A stretch of 64,000 nucleotides of DNA from the NCBI RefSeq assembly GCF_006228385.1, contig NZ_CP039852.1:3116001-3180000 (forward strand), given 5' to 3'. The translations under genes were made by a program, and so were the position numbers. The notes beneath the pieces were generated by a model. The model ran no database searches. It was not told the DNA's origin and was given only the letters and a program-made list of their open reading frames with translations. Below, piece by piece: positions 56,039 through 64,000 of the stretch; positions within the stretch are counted from its first letter, which is position 1; every line of letters begins with the position of its first letter. The DNA comes from Salinimonas iocasae. Lineage in GTDB: Bacteria > Pseudomonadota > Gammaproteobacteria > Enterobacterales > Alteromonadaceae.

Positions 56039-58093
56039 ATGTCGCAAAATAATAATAAGCAAGAAGATGCTGACAGCTCACAGGAAAAGGTTCGCGTAAA
56101 TAAGATCCCGTTTTACGGGTCTGTAATCGGTATTATTACCTTTGCGTTATGGGCTATGTTTTTTACCGAGTCGGCCAGTTCCCTGATTGGTAAAGCACTC
56201 ACCTGGATCTCTTCAACATTTGGCTGGTTTTACTTTCTGGCTATTTTTGTCTATTTGCTATTCGTGATTGTTGTTGCTATCTCACCGTGGGGAAAGATCC
56301 GGCTCGGTCAAGAGCATACACGACCGGAATTTAATATTGTCACCTGGGCTGCCATGCTATTCGCTGCGGGCATCGGCATTGATTTAATTTTCTTCTGTAT
56401 CGTGGAGCCGGTCACGCAGTTTATGGCACCGCCGGTAGATATGGGCGCTGATGGTGACGCTGCACGCAACGCGATTAAAATAACGCTCTTTCACTGGGGC
56501 TTGTCAGGATGGGGCGTGTATACGCTGGTCGGTATGGCACTGGCGTTTTTCAGTTACCGTCACGGTCTGCCACTGGCAATCCGCTCTGCCCTGTATCCTG
56601 TTTTTGGTAAAAAGATTTACGGACCTATTGGCCACACCGTTGATATCGCGGCGGTGCTGGGAACGGTGTTCGGTATTGCAACCAGCCTGGGGATCGGTCT
56701 GATTCAGCTTAATTATGGACTGAACCATGTGTTTGGGGTACCGGAAGGCCTGACTACGCAGGTTGTTCTGGCCATCGTGGTTATTGTCTTTGCGGCAATT
56801 TCTGCGGTAACCGGCGTGGAGAAAGGCATCCGCCGTTTATCTGAATTTAACATGCTGATGGCACTATTACTGATGCTGTTTGTGCTGTTCGTTGGTGAAA
56901 CGCGCTTCTTACTTAACGCACTGGTACTGAATATTGGCGACTATTTTTCTGACTTCGTCAGCATGTCGTTTAATACTTATGCCTTTGACCAGCCTACAGA
57001 CTGGCTGAATGCCTGGACGCTATTCTTCTGGGCATGGTGGATAGCATGGGGGCCGTTTGTCGGACTGTTTCTGGCGCGTATCTCCCGGGGTCGTACTATC
57101 GGCGAGTTCGTCGCAGGCACATTGATTCTGCCATTGTCATTCATGATTGTCTGGATGTCAGTGATGGGTAACAGTGCCATTGATATGGTGATGAACGGGG
57201 CACAGGAATTTGGACAGCAAGCTATGGATAACCCTGGCTCTGCGATTTATATCTTCCTGGAAAGTATTCCCTGGGCAGGATTAACCACAATTATCGTAAG
57301 TATTCTGGCGTTTGTTTTCTTTATCACTTCGGGTGACTCGGGTTCACTGGTACTTTCAAATCTTACCTCTGTACTTAAAGACCCCTACAGCGATGCGCCC
57401 GCCTGGATGCGTATTATGTGGGCCTCAATAATCGGGCTACTTACCATCGCGCTGTTACTGGCCGACGGACTTACCGCGTTGCAAAGCGCCGTAGTTGTAA
57501 CGGGGCTTCCTTTTGCAGTGGTATTGTGTCTGATGATGCTGGGACTGTTCAAAGCGCTACGTGTGGAAGGACTTAAACAAAAAACGTCGGATGCTAATCT
57601 GCCCAGCGGTACGCGCGTCGGTGAGACCGGTCAGAACTGGACGCAAAGACTGCACCGTTTCGTAAGCTTCCCTGATCACGAGCAATGTCGTAAATTCCTC
57701 GATGATGTAGCGATGCCTGCCATGAAGGAAGTTGAGAGCGCCCTGAGAGAGCGGGATTTAGATGTCAGCATTTCTGAAAACCGTGATTCAGATGATGAAT
57801 TCATGTCATTGCAGGTCGATTTACATGAAGCGCAGGACTTTTATTATGAGCTTCGCCCCAGTCAGTATTCGATGCCGTCTTTCGCAACACGTTCTGCAAA
57901 GAGTGGTTCAAAATACTACCGTGTAGAGCCGCTTCTGGCCGAAGGTGGCCAGGGTTACGATTTAATGGGCTATACGAAGGCGCAGGTGATAGAGGATATC
58001 CTCACCCAGTTTGAACGGCATATGCATTTTCTGCATGCACAGCGTATCCAGCCAGGTGCCGATACCAACCTGTTTAAGCCGGGTAACAATTAA
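56039..58093 (+). CDS. BCCT-family betaine/choline/carnitine transporter
   Basis: The 684-residue inner-membrane protein has the twelve-helix BCCT fold with the signature WTLFFWAWWIAWGPFVG and TSGDSGSL. BCCT transporters take up choline, betaine, carnitine or DMSP with H+ or Na+, often for osmoprotection. After the last helix comes a cytoplasmic C-terminal domain of about 160 residues, longer than in BetP and like that of BetT, which is osmosensory. I start at MSQNNNKQ, with AGAGGA upstream. The substrate is not shown by sequence, and betA/betB are absent from the window. Confidence 0.92.
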   Translation: MSQNNNKQEDADSSQEKVRVNKIPFYGSVIGIITFALWAMFFTESASSLIGKALTWISSTFGWFYFLAIFVYLLFVIVVAISPWGKIRLGQEHTRPEFNIVTWAAMLFAAGIGIDLIFFCIVEPVTQFMAPPVDMGADGDAARNAIKITLFHWGLSGWGVYTLVGMALAFFSYRHGLPLAIRSALYPVFGKKIYGPIGHTVDIAAVLGTVFGIATSLGIGLIQLNYGLNHVFGVPEGLTTQVVLAIVVIVFAAISAVTGVEKGIRRLSEFNMLMALLLMLFVLFVGETRFLLNALVLNIGDYFSDFVSMSFNTYAFDQPTDWLNAWTLFFWAWWIAWGPFVGLFLARISRGRTIGEFVAGTLILPLSFMIVWMSVMGNSAIDMVMNGAQEFGQQAMDNPGSAIYIFLESIPWAGLTTIIVSILAFVFFITSGDSGSLVLSNLTSVLKDPYSDAPAWMRIMWASIIGLLTIALLLADGLTALQSAVVVTGLPFAVVLCLMMLGLFKALRVEGLKQKTSDANLPSGTRVGETGQNWTQRLHRFVSFPDHEQCRKFLDDVAMPAMKEVESALRERDLDVSISENRDSDDEFMSLQVDLHEAQDFYYELRPSQYSMPSFATRSAKSGSKYYRVEPLLAEGGQGYDLMGYTKAQVIEDILTQFERHMHFLHAQRIQPGADTNLFKPGNN

Positions 58094-58121
58094 CCCCGCA
58101 GCCTGAACCTGGTAATTAATC

Positions 58122-58155
58122 CAAAAGGCCACCCGTAGAACGGTGGCCTTTTTTT
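58122..58155 (+). terminator. Terminator after betT
   Basis: AAAGGCCACC and GGTGGCCTTT pair around a short loop, followed by a run of T. Confidence 0.9.
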
Positions 58156-58273
58156 ATTCTTACCTTTTACTCGCTGCGCCGCTAGATGCTGCATAGACCG
58201 TATTACCAATTATTAATGCGCTGTGCAGCCACATCCCCCGTAACAATCTGGACATTCAAACAGGAGAACAGCA

Positions 58274-58498
58274 ATGACGAAAGCATACCAGACTAATACA
58301 AAGGTAGAGTGGGAATGGGGTAACGGCAAAGGTCAGGGTAAAGTTCGTGAAGTGTTTTGGGAAGAGGTCACCCGTAAGCTACAGGGCGAAGACGTCACCC
58401 GTAAAGCAGATGACAACAACCCCGCCTACCTGATTGAACAGGAAGACGGCGATGAAGTACTAAAGCTGCATGATGAGCTTGAAAAGGCGAATAGTTGA
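58274..58498 (+). CDS. DUF2945 (HVA1 tudor-like) small protein
   Basis: The 74-residue protein has the HVA1/DUF2945 pattern: an opening TKVEWEWGNGKGQGKVREVF with a basic turn, then a central ITRK-like element (EDVTRKADDNNPAYLIEQEDGDEVLKLHDEL). Members form a small tudor/SH3-like barrel; the function is not established. GGAGA lies upstream of the ATG. It stands alone between betT and lysC. Confidence 0.8.
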   Translation: MTKAYQTNTKVEWEWGNGKGQGKVREVFWEEVTRKLQGEDVTRKADDNNPAYLIEQEDGDEVLKLHDELEKANS

Positions 58499-58527
58499 TA
58501 GTCAGGGCACTTTCGCCCTGGCCTGCC

Positions 58528-59889
58528 CTATTCAAACAATGAGCGATGCAAGCCCTGAACTATTTCAGTACTGTCGTTTTCGTTAACCAAAAATGACATA
58601 TTGTGCGGATTCGCACCAAAGCAAATCATTCTCAGATTATACTCAGAAACCGCAGCAAATATTTTGCTTGATACCCCTTTAGCGCTTTGCATATGGTTCC
58701 CAACTACAGTAACCAAGTCATAGCCCCCTTCTACCTTCACATCACAGAAGGTTTCCAGTTCAGCAATGGTTTCTTTATTGAGCCGCTGGGCCACGGAGTT
58801 TGCCGGGTTATCCAGCGTAAAAGACACTGAAATTTCTGATGTGGTCACCAGATCCACACTGAGCCGGTGTTTAGCGATAATGGTGAACACCTGTTGCAAA
58901 AAGCCCTGCGCGTACATCATCTGCGGCGTTTTTACCGTAACCATTACCTGTTCTTTGCGCCGTGTAATTGCCCTGTATGGAGGCTCATGCTCACAATCGC
59001 GCATGATCCAGGTGCCGCCTTTTTCAGGCTCACGACTGGAACCGACAAACACTTTAATGTCCTGACGTAGCGCTGGCTCCATTGTTGCCGGATGCAGGAC
59101 TTTCGCGCCGAAGGTTGCCATCTCAGCGGCTTCTTCGAAGCTTAGCTCTGGCAGAGGGTGTGCATTAGGAGCAATGCGCGGGTCGGTCGTGTAAACACCG
59201 GTGACATCGGTCCATATTTCACACACATCGGCTTGCAGTGCCTCGGCAAGCAGCGCGGCGGTGAAGTCTGACCCTCCACGCCCAAGCGTTGTCGTGCGGC
59301 CCTGCTCGTCTGCGCCGACAAACCCCTGGGTAACTACCATGGCGTTTTCAATCTCAGGGCGCAGCAACAGCTCTGACAGTTCATGAATCGTTTCAAGCTG
59401 TGGCGCGGCTTCGCCAAATTCGCTATCTGTACGTAGTACTTTTCGTACATCAAAATTTATTACAGCATTGTGCTGTTCGCCGACAACTGCACTGAACAGC
59501 AATGAGGACATGCGTTCGCCCATAGACAGCAGTTGGTCTTTTAAATCATCGCGATGAAGAATTTCTTCGTGAAATGCCAGTTCGCGCATCTCGGCCAGTA
59601 AATCCTCAAGTTTCCCTTCAACTGCATCAGGGTTAGACAGCTTCGTAAGAATAGCATTTTCTATCTCTTCTACCGCCTTACACACGTCGCTGATTTGTTC
59701 CTGGGTCATGGGTGTATGCGCCATACTGACAAGGTGGTTAGTTACACCAGCCGACGCACTAACTACCACAATGCGCGTTGCTTCATTAGCCAGTACAATA
59801 CGTGCACATTTTTGCATTGCCTCATAGTTGGCAACGCTGGTCCCGCCAAACTTGGCGATGGTTAATGCCTGAGTCACATTCGTCTCCAT
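58528..59889 (-). CDS. lysC: Aspartate kinase III LysC
   Basis: LysC phosphorylates aspartate, the first step of lysine, threonine and methionine synthesis. The 453-residue protein has the amino-acid kinase domain (KFGGTSVANYEAM, the SASAGVTN loop and GRGGSDFTAALLA) and two C-terminal ACT domains (about 310-450), the layout of monofunctional, lysine-inhibited AKIII. Its ATG directly follows the stop of the DUF192 gene (TAAATG) with AGGA inside that gene, so translation is probably coupled. No lysine riboswitch can fit upstream. Confidence 0.95.
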   Translation of the reverse strand: METNVTQALTIAKFGGTSVANYEAMQKCARIVLANEATRIVVVSASAGVTNHLVSMAHTPMTQEQISDVCKAVEEIENAILTKLSNPDAVEGKLEDLLAEMRELAFHEEILHRDDLKDQLLSMGERMSSLLFSAVVGEQHNAVINFDVRKVLRTDSEFGEAAPQLETIHELSELLLRPEIENAMVVTQGFVGADEQGRTTTLGRGGSDFTAALLAEALQADVCEIWTDVTGVYTTDPRIAPNAHPLPELSFEEAAEMATFGAKVLHPATMEPALRQDIKVFVGSSREPEKGGTWIMRDCEHEPPYRAITRRKEQVMVTVKTPQMMYAQGFLQQVFTIIAKHRLSVDLVTTSEISVSFTLDNPANSVAQRLNKETIAELETFCDVKVEGGYDLVTVVGNHMQSAKGVSSKIFAAVSEYNLRMICFGANPHNMSFLVNENDSTEIVQGLHRSLFE

Positions 59890-60351
59890 TTAGTCCTGAT
59901 TATCTGATGGCGGATTGATTTTGATGGTGTCACCTTCTGATACATCGTGAGCGGCAAACCACCCCTGATTCATCTCAAGTGCGTAGGCCACCACGCCCGA
60001 CGCGCCCACAGACGTTAAGTCATGGGGCTGCAACGCTTTAATATCTGTAATAACACCCTGCTTGTTTATAAATGCCACATCAAGCGGTATATAGGTATTT
60101 TTCATCCACATACTGGCTTGTTTAGGCGGCGAGAATCGGAACAACATGCCACAGTCATTACATAAACTACGCCGGTTCATCAGTCCCTGCGCTCGCTGCT
60201 CAAAGGTCTGCGCATACTCAAACTCATAGTTCTCACCGGCAATTGCCACCGACACTTCATCAAAGCTGATCTGAGATGAGTCATTCGCCTTGGCGCAGCT
60301 ACTCAATAGCCAGGCGGACATAAAACAAAGCAGCAGTAAGGATATTCTCAT
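59890..60351 (-). CDS. DUF192-family lipoprotein
   Basis: The 153-residue protein has a lipoprotein signal (MRISLLLLCFMSAWLLSSC) with a lipobox LSSC, so it should be lipidated in the envelope. The mature part is a DUF192 domain (about 40-145): FEQRAQGLMNRRSL, GMLFRFSPPKQASMWMKNTYIPLDVAFI, and a C-terminal AYALEMNQGWFAAHDVSEGD. The function of DUF192 is not known. It sits between acnB and lysC and abuts lysC with no gap. Confidence 0.85.
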   Translation of the reverse strand: MRISLLLLCFMSAWLLSSCAKANDSSQISFDEVSVAIAGENYEFEYAQTFEQRAQGLMNRRSLCNDCGMLFRFSPPKQASMWMKNTYIPLDVAFINKQGVITDIKALQPHDLTSVGASGVVAYALEMNQGWFAAHDVSEGDTIKINPPSDNQD

Positions 60352-60423
60352 GATGTTTTAACTTGTTAGTGATTCAGACGCTTATGGCAGTCTACCTGCG
60401 CCTGCATGGATTATCTACAGGCC

Positions 60424-60452
60424 AAAAAAAAGCCGGGCGTATTGCCCGGCTT
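60424..60452 (-). terminator. Terminator after acnB
   Basis: AGCCGGGC and GCCCGGCT pair around a five-base loop; on the minus strand a run of seven or eight T follows. It lies about 20 bases past the acnB stop. Confidence 0.9.
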
Positions 60453-60473
60453 GTTCGTCTCACAATTGACTTA

Positions 60474-63086
60474 TCAGGCGATATTCAGCGTTGGAATAAT
60501 CTTCGCCTTCGCGTCTTCTTCTGCCTGTTTAAAGCTTTCCATCTTGTCAAAGTTCAGGTAGCGATATACATCAGCCGACATAGAGTCAATCTTACCTGCG
60601 TACTCCATATACTCTTCAGCAGTAGGAATACGGCCTACGATTGCACCAACCGCGGCAAGCTCTGCCGATGTCAGGTAAACATTCGCGCCATCACCTAAAC
60701 GGTTAGGGAAGTTACGCGTTGAGGTAGACAGTACCGTAGCACCGGCATCTACACGCGCCTGGTTACCCATACACAAAGAGCAGCCCGGCATTTCGGTACG
60801 TACACCTACACGACCGTAGATGTTGTAGTAGCCTTCTTCCATCAGCTGCGCTTTATCCATCTTGGTCGGTGGAGAGATCCACAGACGGGTTGGCAGCGTC
60901 TTGCCATAGTTGTCCAGCAGTTTACCTGCTGCACGGAAGTGACCGATGTTAGTCATACACGAACCGATGAACACTTCATCAACATTGTCACCAGCAACAT
61001 CTGACAGCGTTTTGGCATCGTCAGGATCGTTCGGGCAACATACGATTGGCTCTTTGATGTCATCAAGGTTAATTTCAATCACTTCAGCGTATTCTGCATC
61101 AGCATCAGCACGCATCAGTTCAGGGTTCGCCAGCCACTCTTCCATCTTCTGCGCACGACGCTCAAGTGTACGAGGGTCGCCATAACCTTCGTTGATCATC
61201 CAGCGTAGCATGGTGATGTTTGAGTTCAGGTACTCTGCAATCGACTCTTCAGACAGATTGATAGTACAGCCAGCTGCTGAGCGCTCAGCCGAGGCATCTG
61301 ACAGTTCGAATGCCTGTTCAACGGTTAAGTCTTCCAGACCTTCAATCTCAAGAATACGACCAGAGAACTGGTTGATCTTACCTTTCTTCTCTACCGTCAG
61401 CAGACCTTGCTTGATACCGTATAACGGAATCGCATGTACCAGGTCACGCAATGTGATACCTGGCTGACGCTTACCGGTAAAGCGAACCAGAATAGACTCT
61501 GGCATATCCAGCGGCATGACACCTGTTGCAGCAGCAAATGCTACCAAACCAGAACCTGCCGGGAATGAGATCCCCAGAGGGAAACGGGTGTGCGAGTCAC
61601 CACCGGTACCTACTGTATCAGGCAGCAACATACGGTTCAGCCAGCTGTGGATAATACCGTCACCCGGACGCAGTGAAACACCACCACGGTTCATAATAAA
61701 GTCAGGCAGGGTGTGCTGTGTTTCGATGTCAACCGGCTTAGGATAAGCTGCAGTGTGACAGAAAGACTGCATGGTCAGGTCAGCAGTGAAGCCCAGACAT
61801 GCCAGATCTTTCAGTTCGTCACGGGTCATTGGGCCAGTGGTATCCTGAGAACCAACTGTCGTCATCTTAGGCTCGCAGTATGTGCCAGGACGGATACCGT
61901 CAACACCACATGCTTTACCTACCATCTTCTGCGCCAGCGAGTAACCCTTGCCGCTGTCTGCAGGCTGTTCAGGTTTGCGGAACAGATCTGTTGGTCCCAG
62001 ACCCAGTGCCTCACGGGCTTTTTCAGTCAGACCGCGACCGATAATAAGGTTGATACGGCCACCAGCACGAACTTCATCAAGAATTACTTTTGATTTGTAG
62101 TTGTACTCAGCCAGTACTTCGCCAGTTTCGTGGTTCGTGATCTTGCCTTCAAACGGATAGATGTCGATGACATCACCCATGTTCATTTTTTCTACGTCGG
62201 CTTCAAATACCAACGCACCGGCATCTTCCATTGTGTTAAAGAAGATTGGTGCAACTTTAGAACCGATACATACACCGCCACCACGCTTGTTAGGAACGCC
62301 TGGCAGATCTTCGCCGAAGAACCACAGTACAGAGTTAGTCGCAGACTTACGCGAAGAACCGGTACCTACCACATCGCCAACAAAGGCAACCGGGTGTCCC
62401 TGATTTTTCACGTCTTCGATTTGCTTCATCGGACCTTTAACACCGTGCTCTTCCGGCTCCAGACCGTCGCGAGTCATTTTGTAGGCCGCCAGTGCGTGTA
62501 AAGGAATATCCGGGCGTGACCATGCATCCGGTGCCGGAGACAAGTCATCAGTATTGGTTTCACCGGTTACCTTGAATACGGAATAGGTGATTTTGTCATC
62601 CATTTTCGGACGTGAGGTAAACCATTCACCTTCTGCCCATGATTCAATCACTTCGGTAGCGTATTTATTACCGGCCTTATGCTTTTCTTCCACATCGTGG
62701 AACGCATCAAACATTAACAGCGTGTGTTTAAGTTCTTTCGTAGCAAGTGGTGCAAGCTTGTCATCATCAAGCAGTTCAATCAGCGTCGCGATGTTGTAAC
62801 CGCCGTGCATGTTGCCTAATAACTCAACCGCTTTTTCGCGGCTAATCAGCGGGCTGGTGTCTTCGCCTTTCGCGACAGCACTTAAAAAGCCGGCTTTTAC
62901 GTAAGCGGCTTCATCTACACCAGGAGGAACGCGCTCTGAAATCAGTTCAAGCAGATAATCTTCTTCGCCTGCAGGTGGGTTTTTCAGCAACTCAACCAGA
63001 CTGGCAACCTGTTCGGCGTTCAGTGCTTTGGGAGGGATACCTTGTTCAGCACGTTCTTCTACGTGTTTACGATACTCTTCTAACAC
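60474..63086 (-). CDS. acnB: Bifunctional aconitate hydratase B AcnB
   Basis: AcnB isomerises citrate to isocitrate in the TCA cycle and also handles 2-methylisocitrate. The 870-residue protein shows the AcnB-specific N-terminal HEAT-like domain (about 1-160), the swivel domain moved forward (about 165-370), and the iron-sulphur cluster cysteines in FIGSCMTN and PGCSLCMGNQ. Length and order fit AcnB, not AcnA. It has its own promoter and terminator. Confidence 0.97.
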   Translation of the reverse strand: MLEEYRKHVEERAEQGIPPKALNAEQVASLVELLKNPPAGEEDYLLELISERVPPGVDEAAYVKAGFLSAVAKGEDTSPLISREKAVELLGNMHGGYNIATLIELLDDDKLAPLATKELKHTLLMFDAFHDVEEKHKAGNKYATEVIESWAEGEWFTSRPKMDDKITYSVFKVTGETNTDDLSPAPDAWSRPDIPLHALAAYKMTRDGLEPEEHGVKGPMKQIEDVKNQGHPVAFVGDVVGTGSSRKSATNSVLWFFGEDLPGVPNKRGGGVCIGSKVAPIFFNTMEDAGALVFEADVEKMNMGDVIDIYPFEGKITNHETGEVLAEYNYKSKVILDEVRAGGRINLIIGRGLTEKAREALGLGPTDLFRKPEQPADSGKGYSLAQKMVGKACGVDGIRPGTYCEPKMTTVGSQDTTGPMTRDELKDLACLGFTADLTMQSFCHTAAYPKPVDIETQHTLPDFIMNRGGVSLRPGDGIIHSWLNRMLLPDTVGTGGDSHTRFPLGISFPAGSGLVAFAAATGVMPLDMPESILVRFTGKRQPGITLRDLVHAIPLYGIKQGLLTVEKKGKINQFSGRILEIEGLEDLTVEQAFELSDASAERSAAGCTINLSEESIAEYLNSNITMLRWMINEGYGDPRTLERRAQKMEEWLANPELMRADADAEYAEVIEINLDDIKEPIVCCPNDPDDAKTLSDVAGDNVDEVFIGSCMTNIGHFRAAGKLLDNYGKTLPTRLWISPPTKMDKAQLMEEGYYNIYGRVGVRTEMPGCSLCMGNQARVDAGATVLSTSTRNFPNRLGDGANVYLTSAELAAVGAIVGRIPTAEEYMEYAGKIDSMSADVYRYLNFDKMESFKQAEEDAKAKIIPTLNIA

Positions 63087-63164
63087 GATTTCTTCCTCAT
63101 GGTTAATCCTGCCGGTGAAGTTAACGGTCTTGGCGACAGGACGTGACTAAATAAAAACGCGGGG

Positions 63165-63193
63165 ATTATAGCGGGTTAATGAACTTTTTTGAA
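63165..63193 (-). promoter_or_regulatory. Sigma-70 promoter for acnB
   Basis: On the minus strand TTCAAA (63193-63188) and a perfect TATAAT (63170-63165) are separated by 17 bases, with a GC-rich segment after the -10. The leader before acnB would be about 70 bases. Confidence 0.6.
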
Positions 63194-63217
63194 TGATTAA
63201 GGCCTTTCAATCTTTTA

Positions 63218-63238
63218 TGACCGGTATTCAGCCGGTCA
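63218..63238 (-). terminator. Hairpin after the sugar dehydrogenase gene
   Basis: TGACCGG and CCGGTCA form a 7-bp stem with a seven-base loop just past the stop of the minus-strand gene; a smaller GCCC/GGGC stem lies next to it. No T-run follows, so termination is uncertain. Confidence 0.4.
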
Positions 63239-63260
63239 ATGCCCATACACGGGCTTATAA

Positions 63261-64000
63261 TTACTGACTATTGGCCGACACTTTCAATATGGTGGCCTCT
63301 TCGCCGTCAGTGAGCAGCAGCACGGCGCCATTATCAGTGACATTTACATCGCGCAGGCGCTGTGAGATATCGCTAAATACAGTCTCAACGTCAGACGCTG
63401 CGTTCAGGTCAACAGCCAGCAGCGCTTCTTTTTTCAATGTAGTGATTAATAACTTGCCGGATAACTGCGGGAATTGCTCACCGCTGTAGTAAATCATACC
63501 GGAAGGCGCTACCGACGGCGTCCAGTTAACAATGGGCGGCTTCATATCAGGATAGCTTCGAAACGGACTGATACGGGCACCGGAATAATCATCGCCCATC
63601 GTCGCAACTGGCCAGCCGTAGTTTTCACCTTCCTCGATCAGATTGATTTCATCGCCACCTGCCGGCCCATGTTCATGTGCAATAATCTGATTGTCTTTAA
63701 TAACCAGCCCCTGCGTGTTGCGATGGCCTAATGAAAAAATATAGGGCGCCTCGGGAAAGGGAGGTGACTGAGGCGCACTGCCGTCTTCGCGAAAGCGCAG
63801 AATTTTTCCCAGTTGGCTGGTCTTTACCTGAGCCTGTTCGCGATAATCGAAGCCGTCACCCGTAGTCACCAGCCAGGTGCCGTCATCCAGCACTGCCAGC
63901 CGTCCACCAAAATGTACCGGTGTATCTTTAGTGGGTGTAACAGCAAGTATCTGCTCAATGTCTTTAAGTACGCCGTTATCCAGTATTGCGCTGACGACTA
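63261..64000 (-). CDS. PQQ-dependent aldose sugar dehydrogenase-like protein (5' end cut by window edge)
   Basis: The minus-strand frame is open to the window edge, so the N-terminus and any signal peptide are missing; an internal ATG at 63893 is not the real start. The visible ~245 residues show a beta-propeller with HFGGRLAVLDDGTWLVTTGD, FSLGHRNTQGLV, HGPAGGDEINLIEEGENYGWPV and a late PSVAPSGMIYYSGEQFP. These match the GSDH/Asd family, periplasmic PQQ-dependent sugar oxidases that pass electrons to the respiratory chain. The catalytic histidine (usually in an earlier HxxGG) cannot be seen here. Confidence 0.85.
   Translation of the reverse strand, partial: VVSAILDNGVLKDIEQILAVTPTKDTPVHFGGRLAVLDDGTWLVTTGDGFDYREQAQVKTSQLGKILRFREDGSAPQSPPFPEAPYIFSLGHRNTQGLVIKDNQIIAHEHGPAGGDEINLIEEGENYGWPVATMGDDYSGARISPFRSYPDMKPPIVNWTPSVAPSGMIYYSGEQFPQLSGKLLITTLKKEALLAVDLNAASDVETVFSDISQRLRDVNVTDNGAVLLLTDGEEATILKVSANSQ

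Noticed and set aside
59890..60473. Lysine riboswitch upstream of lysC
   Set aside because: lysC begins at the DUF192 stop; the region upstream is coding and carries no leader.

Overview
The window is a stretch of chromosome from a Gram-negative marine gammaproteobacterium, most likely an Alteromonadaceae member (Alteromonas/Salinimonas-like). This rests on the gene orders, which match Escherichia/Vibrio blocks with typical marine variations, on the petABC operon placed between rplM-rpsI and sspAB, and on the protein sequences. It is an inference, since no rRNA gene is present. I see no insertion sequence, prophage, CRISPR array, tRNA or rRNA gene. Almost all of the DNA is ordinary core genome, and I found no clear undescribed multi-gene system. 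The oddities worth checking are small proteins, overlaps, hairpins and regulatory sites.

Layout. 1-4.3 kb: a c-di-GMP/two-component group (a truncated response regulator-PAS-GGDEF-EAL protein, a response regulator-GGDEF protein, and a convergent soluble histidine kinase). 4.5-10 kb: a YebC-family regulator, zapE, then zapG-degQ-degS with a candidate sigma-E promoter in front of degQ. 10.5-15.2 kb (minus): murA-ibaG-mlaB-mlaC-mlaD-mlaE-mlaF, peptidoglycan precursor synthesis and phospholipid retrograde transport. 15.7-23.5 kb (plus): yrbG-kdsD-kdsC-lptC-lptA-lptB-rpoN-hpf-ptsN-rapZ-npr, covering Kdo synthesis, LPS export, sigma-54 and the nitrogen PTS; then mgtE. 25-30.1 kb (minus): sspB, sspA, petC-petB-petA (cytochrome bc1) and rpsI-rplM.

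30.3-42.2 kb: a periplasmic solute-binding-like gene runs into a long minus-strand run of mazG-relA-rlmD-acpS-pdxJ-recO-small protein-recJ-dsbC-xerD-djlA. 42.5-49.2 kb (plus): lptD-surA-pdxA-rsmA-apaG-apaH, as in E. coli. 49.4-58.5 kb is the most accessory-like part: a methyl-accepting chemotaxis protein, a TonB-dependent receptor behind a near-perfect Fur box, an exported DUF5694-like protein, an exported DsrE-like protein, a BCCT betaine/choline transporter and a small DUF2945-like protein. 58.5-64 kb (minus): aspartokinase lysC directly abutting a DUF192 lipoprotein gene, acnB, and the start-truncated end of a PQQ-dependent sugar dehydrogenase.

The dominant theme is envelope biogenesis and its quality control. 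LPS is made (KdsD, KdsC), pulled across the periplasm (LptB, LptC, LptA) and inserted by LptD, whose four cysteines need DsbC and whose folding needs SurA. Mla proteins keep phospholipids out of the outer leaflet, and DegQ/DegS degrade misfolded envelope proteins and signal to sigma-E. The second theme is growth-rate control: RelA, a GC-rich-discriminator promoter for rplM-rpsI, HPF, SspA/SspB and the nitrogen PTS. Start codons were moved inward for zapE, murA, mlaC, mgtE, petA, djlA, lptD, the TonB receptor, the DsrE-like protein, betT and the recJ-recO small protein where family length, ribosome-binding sites or signal peptides supported it.
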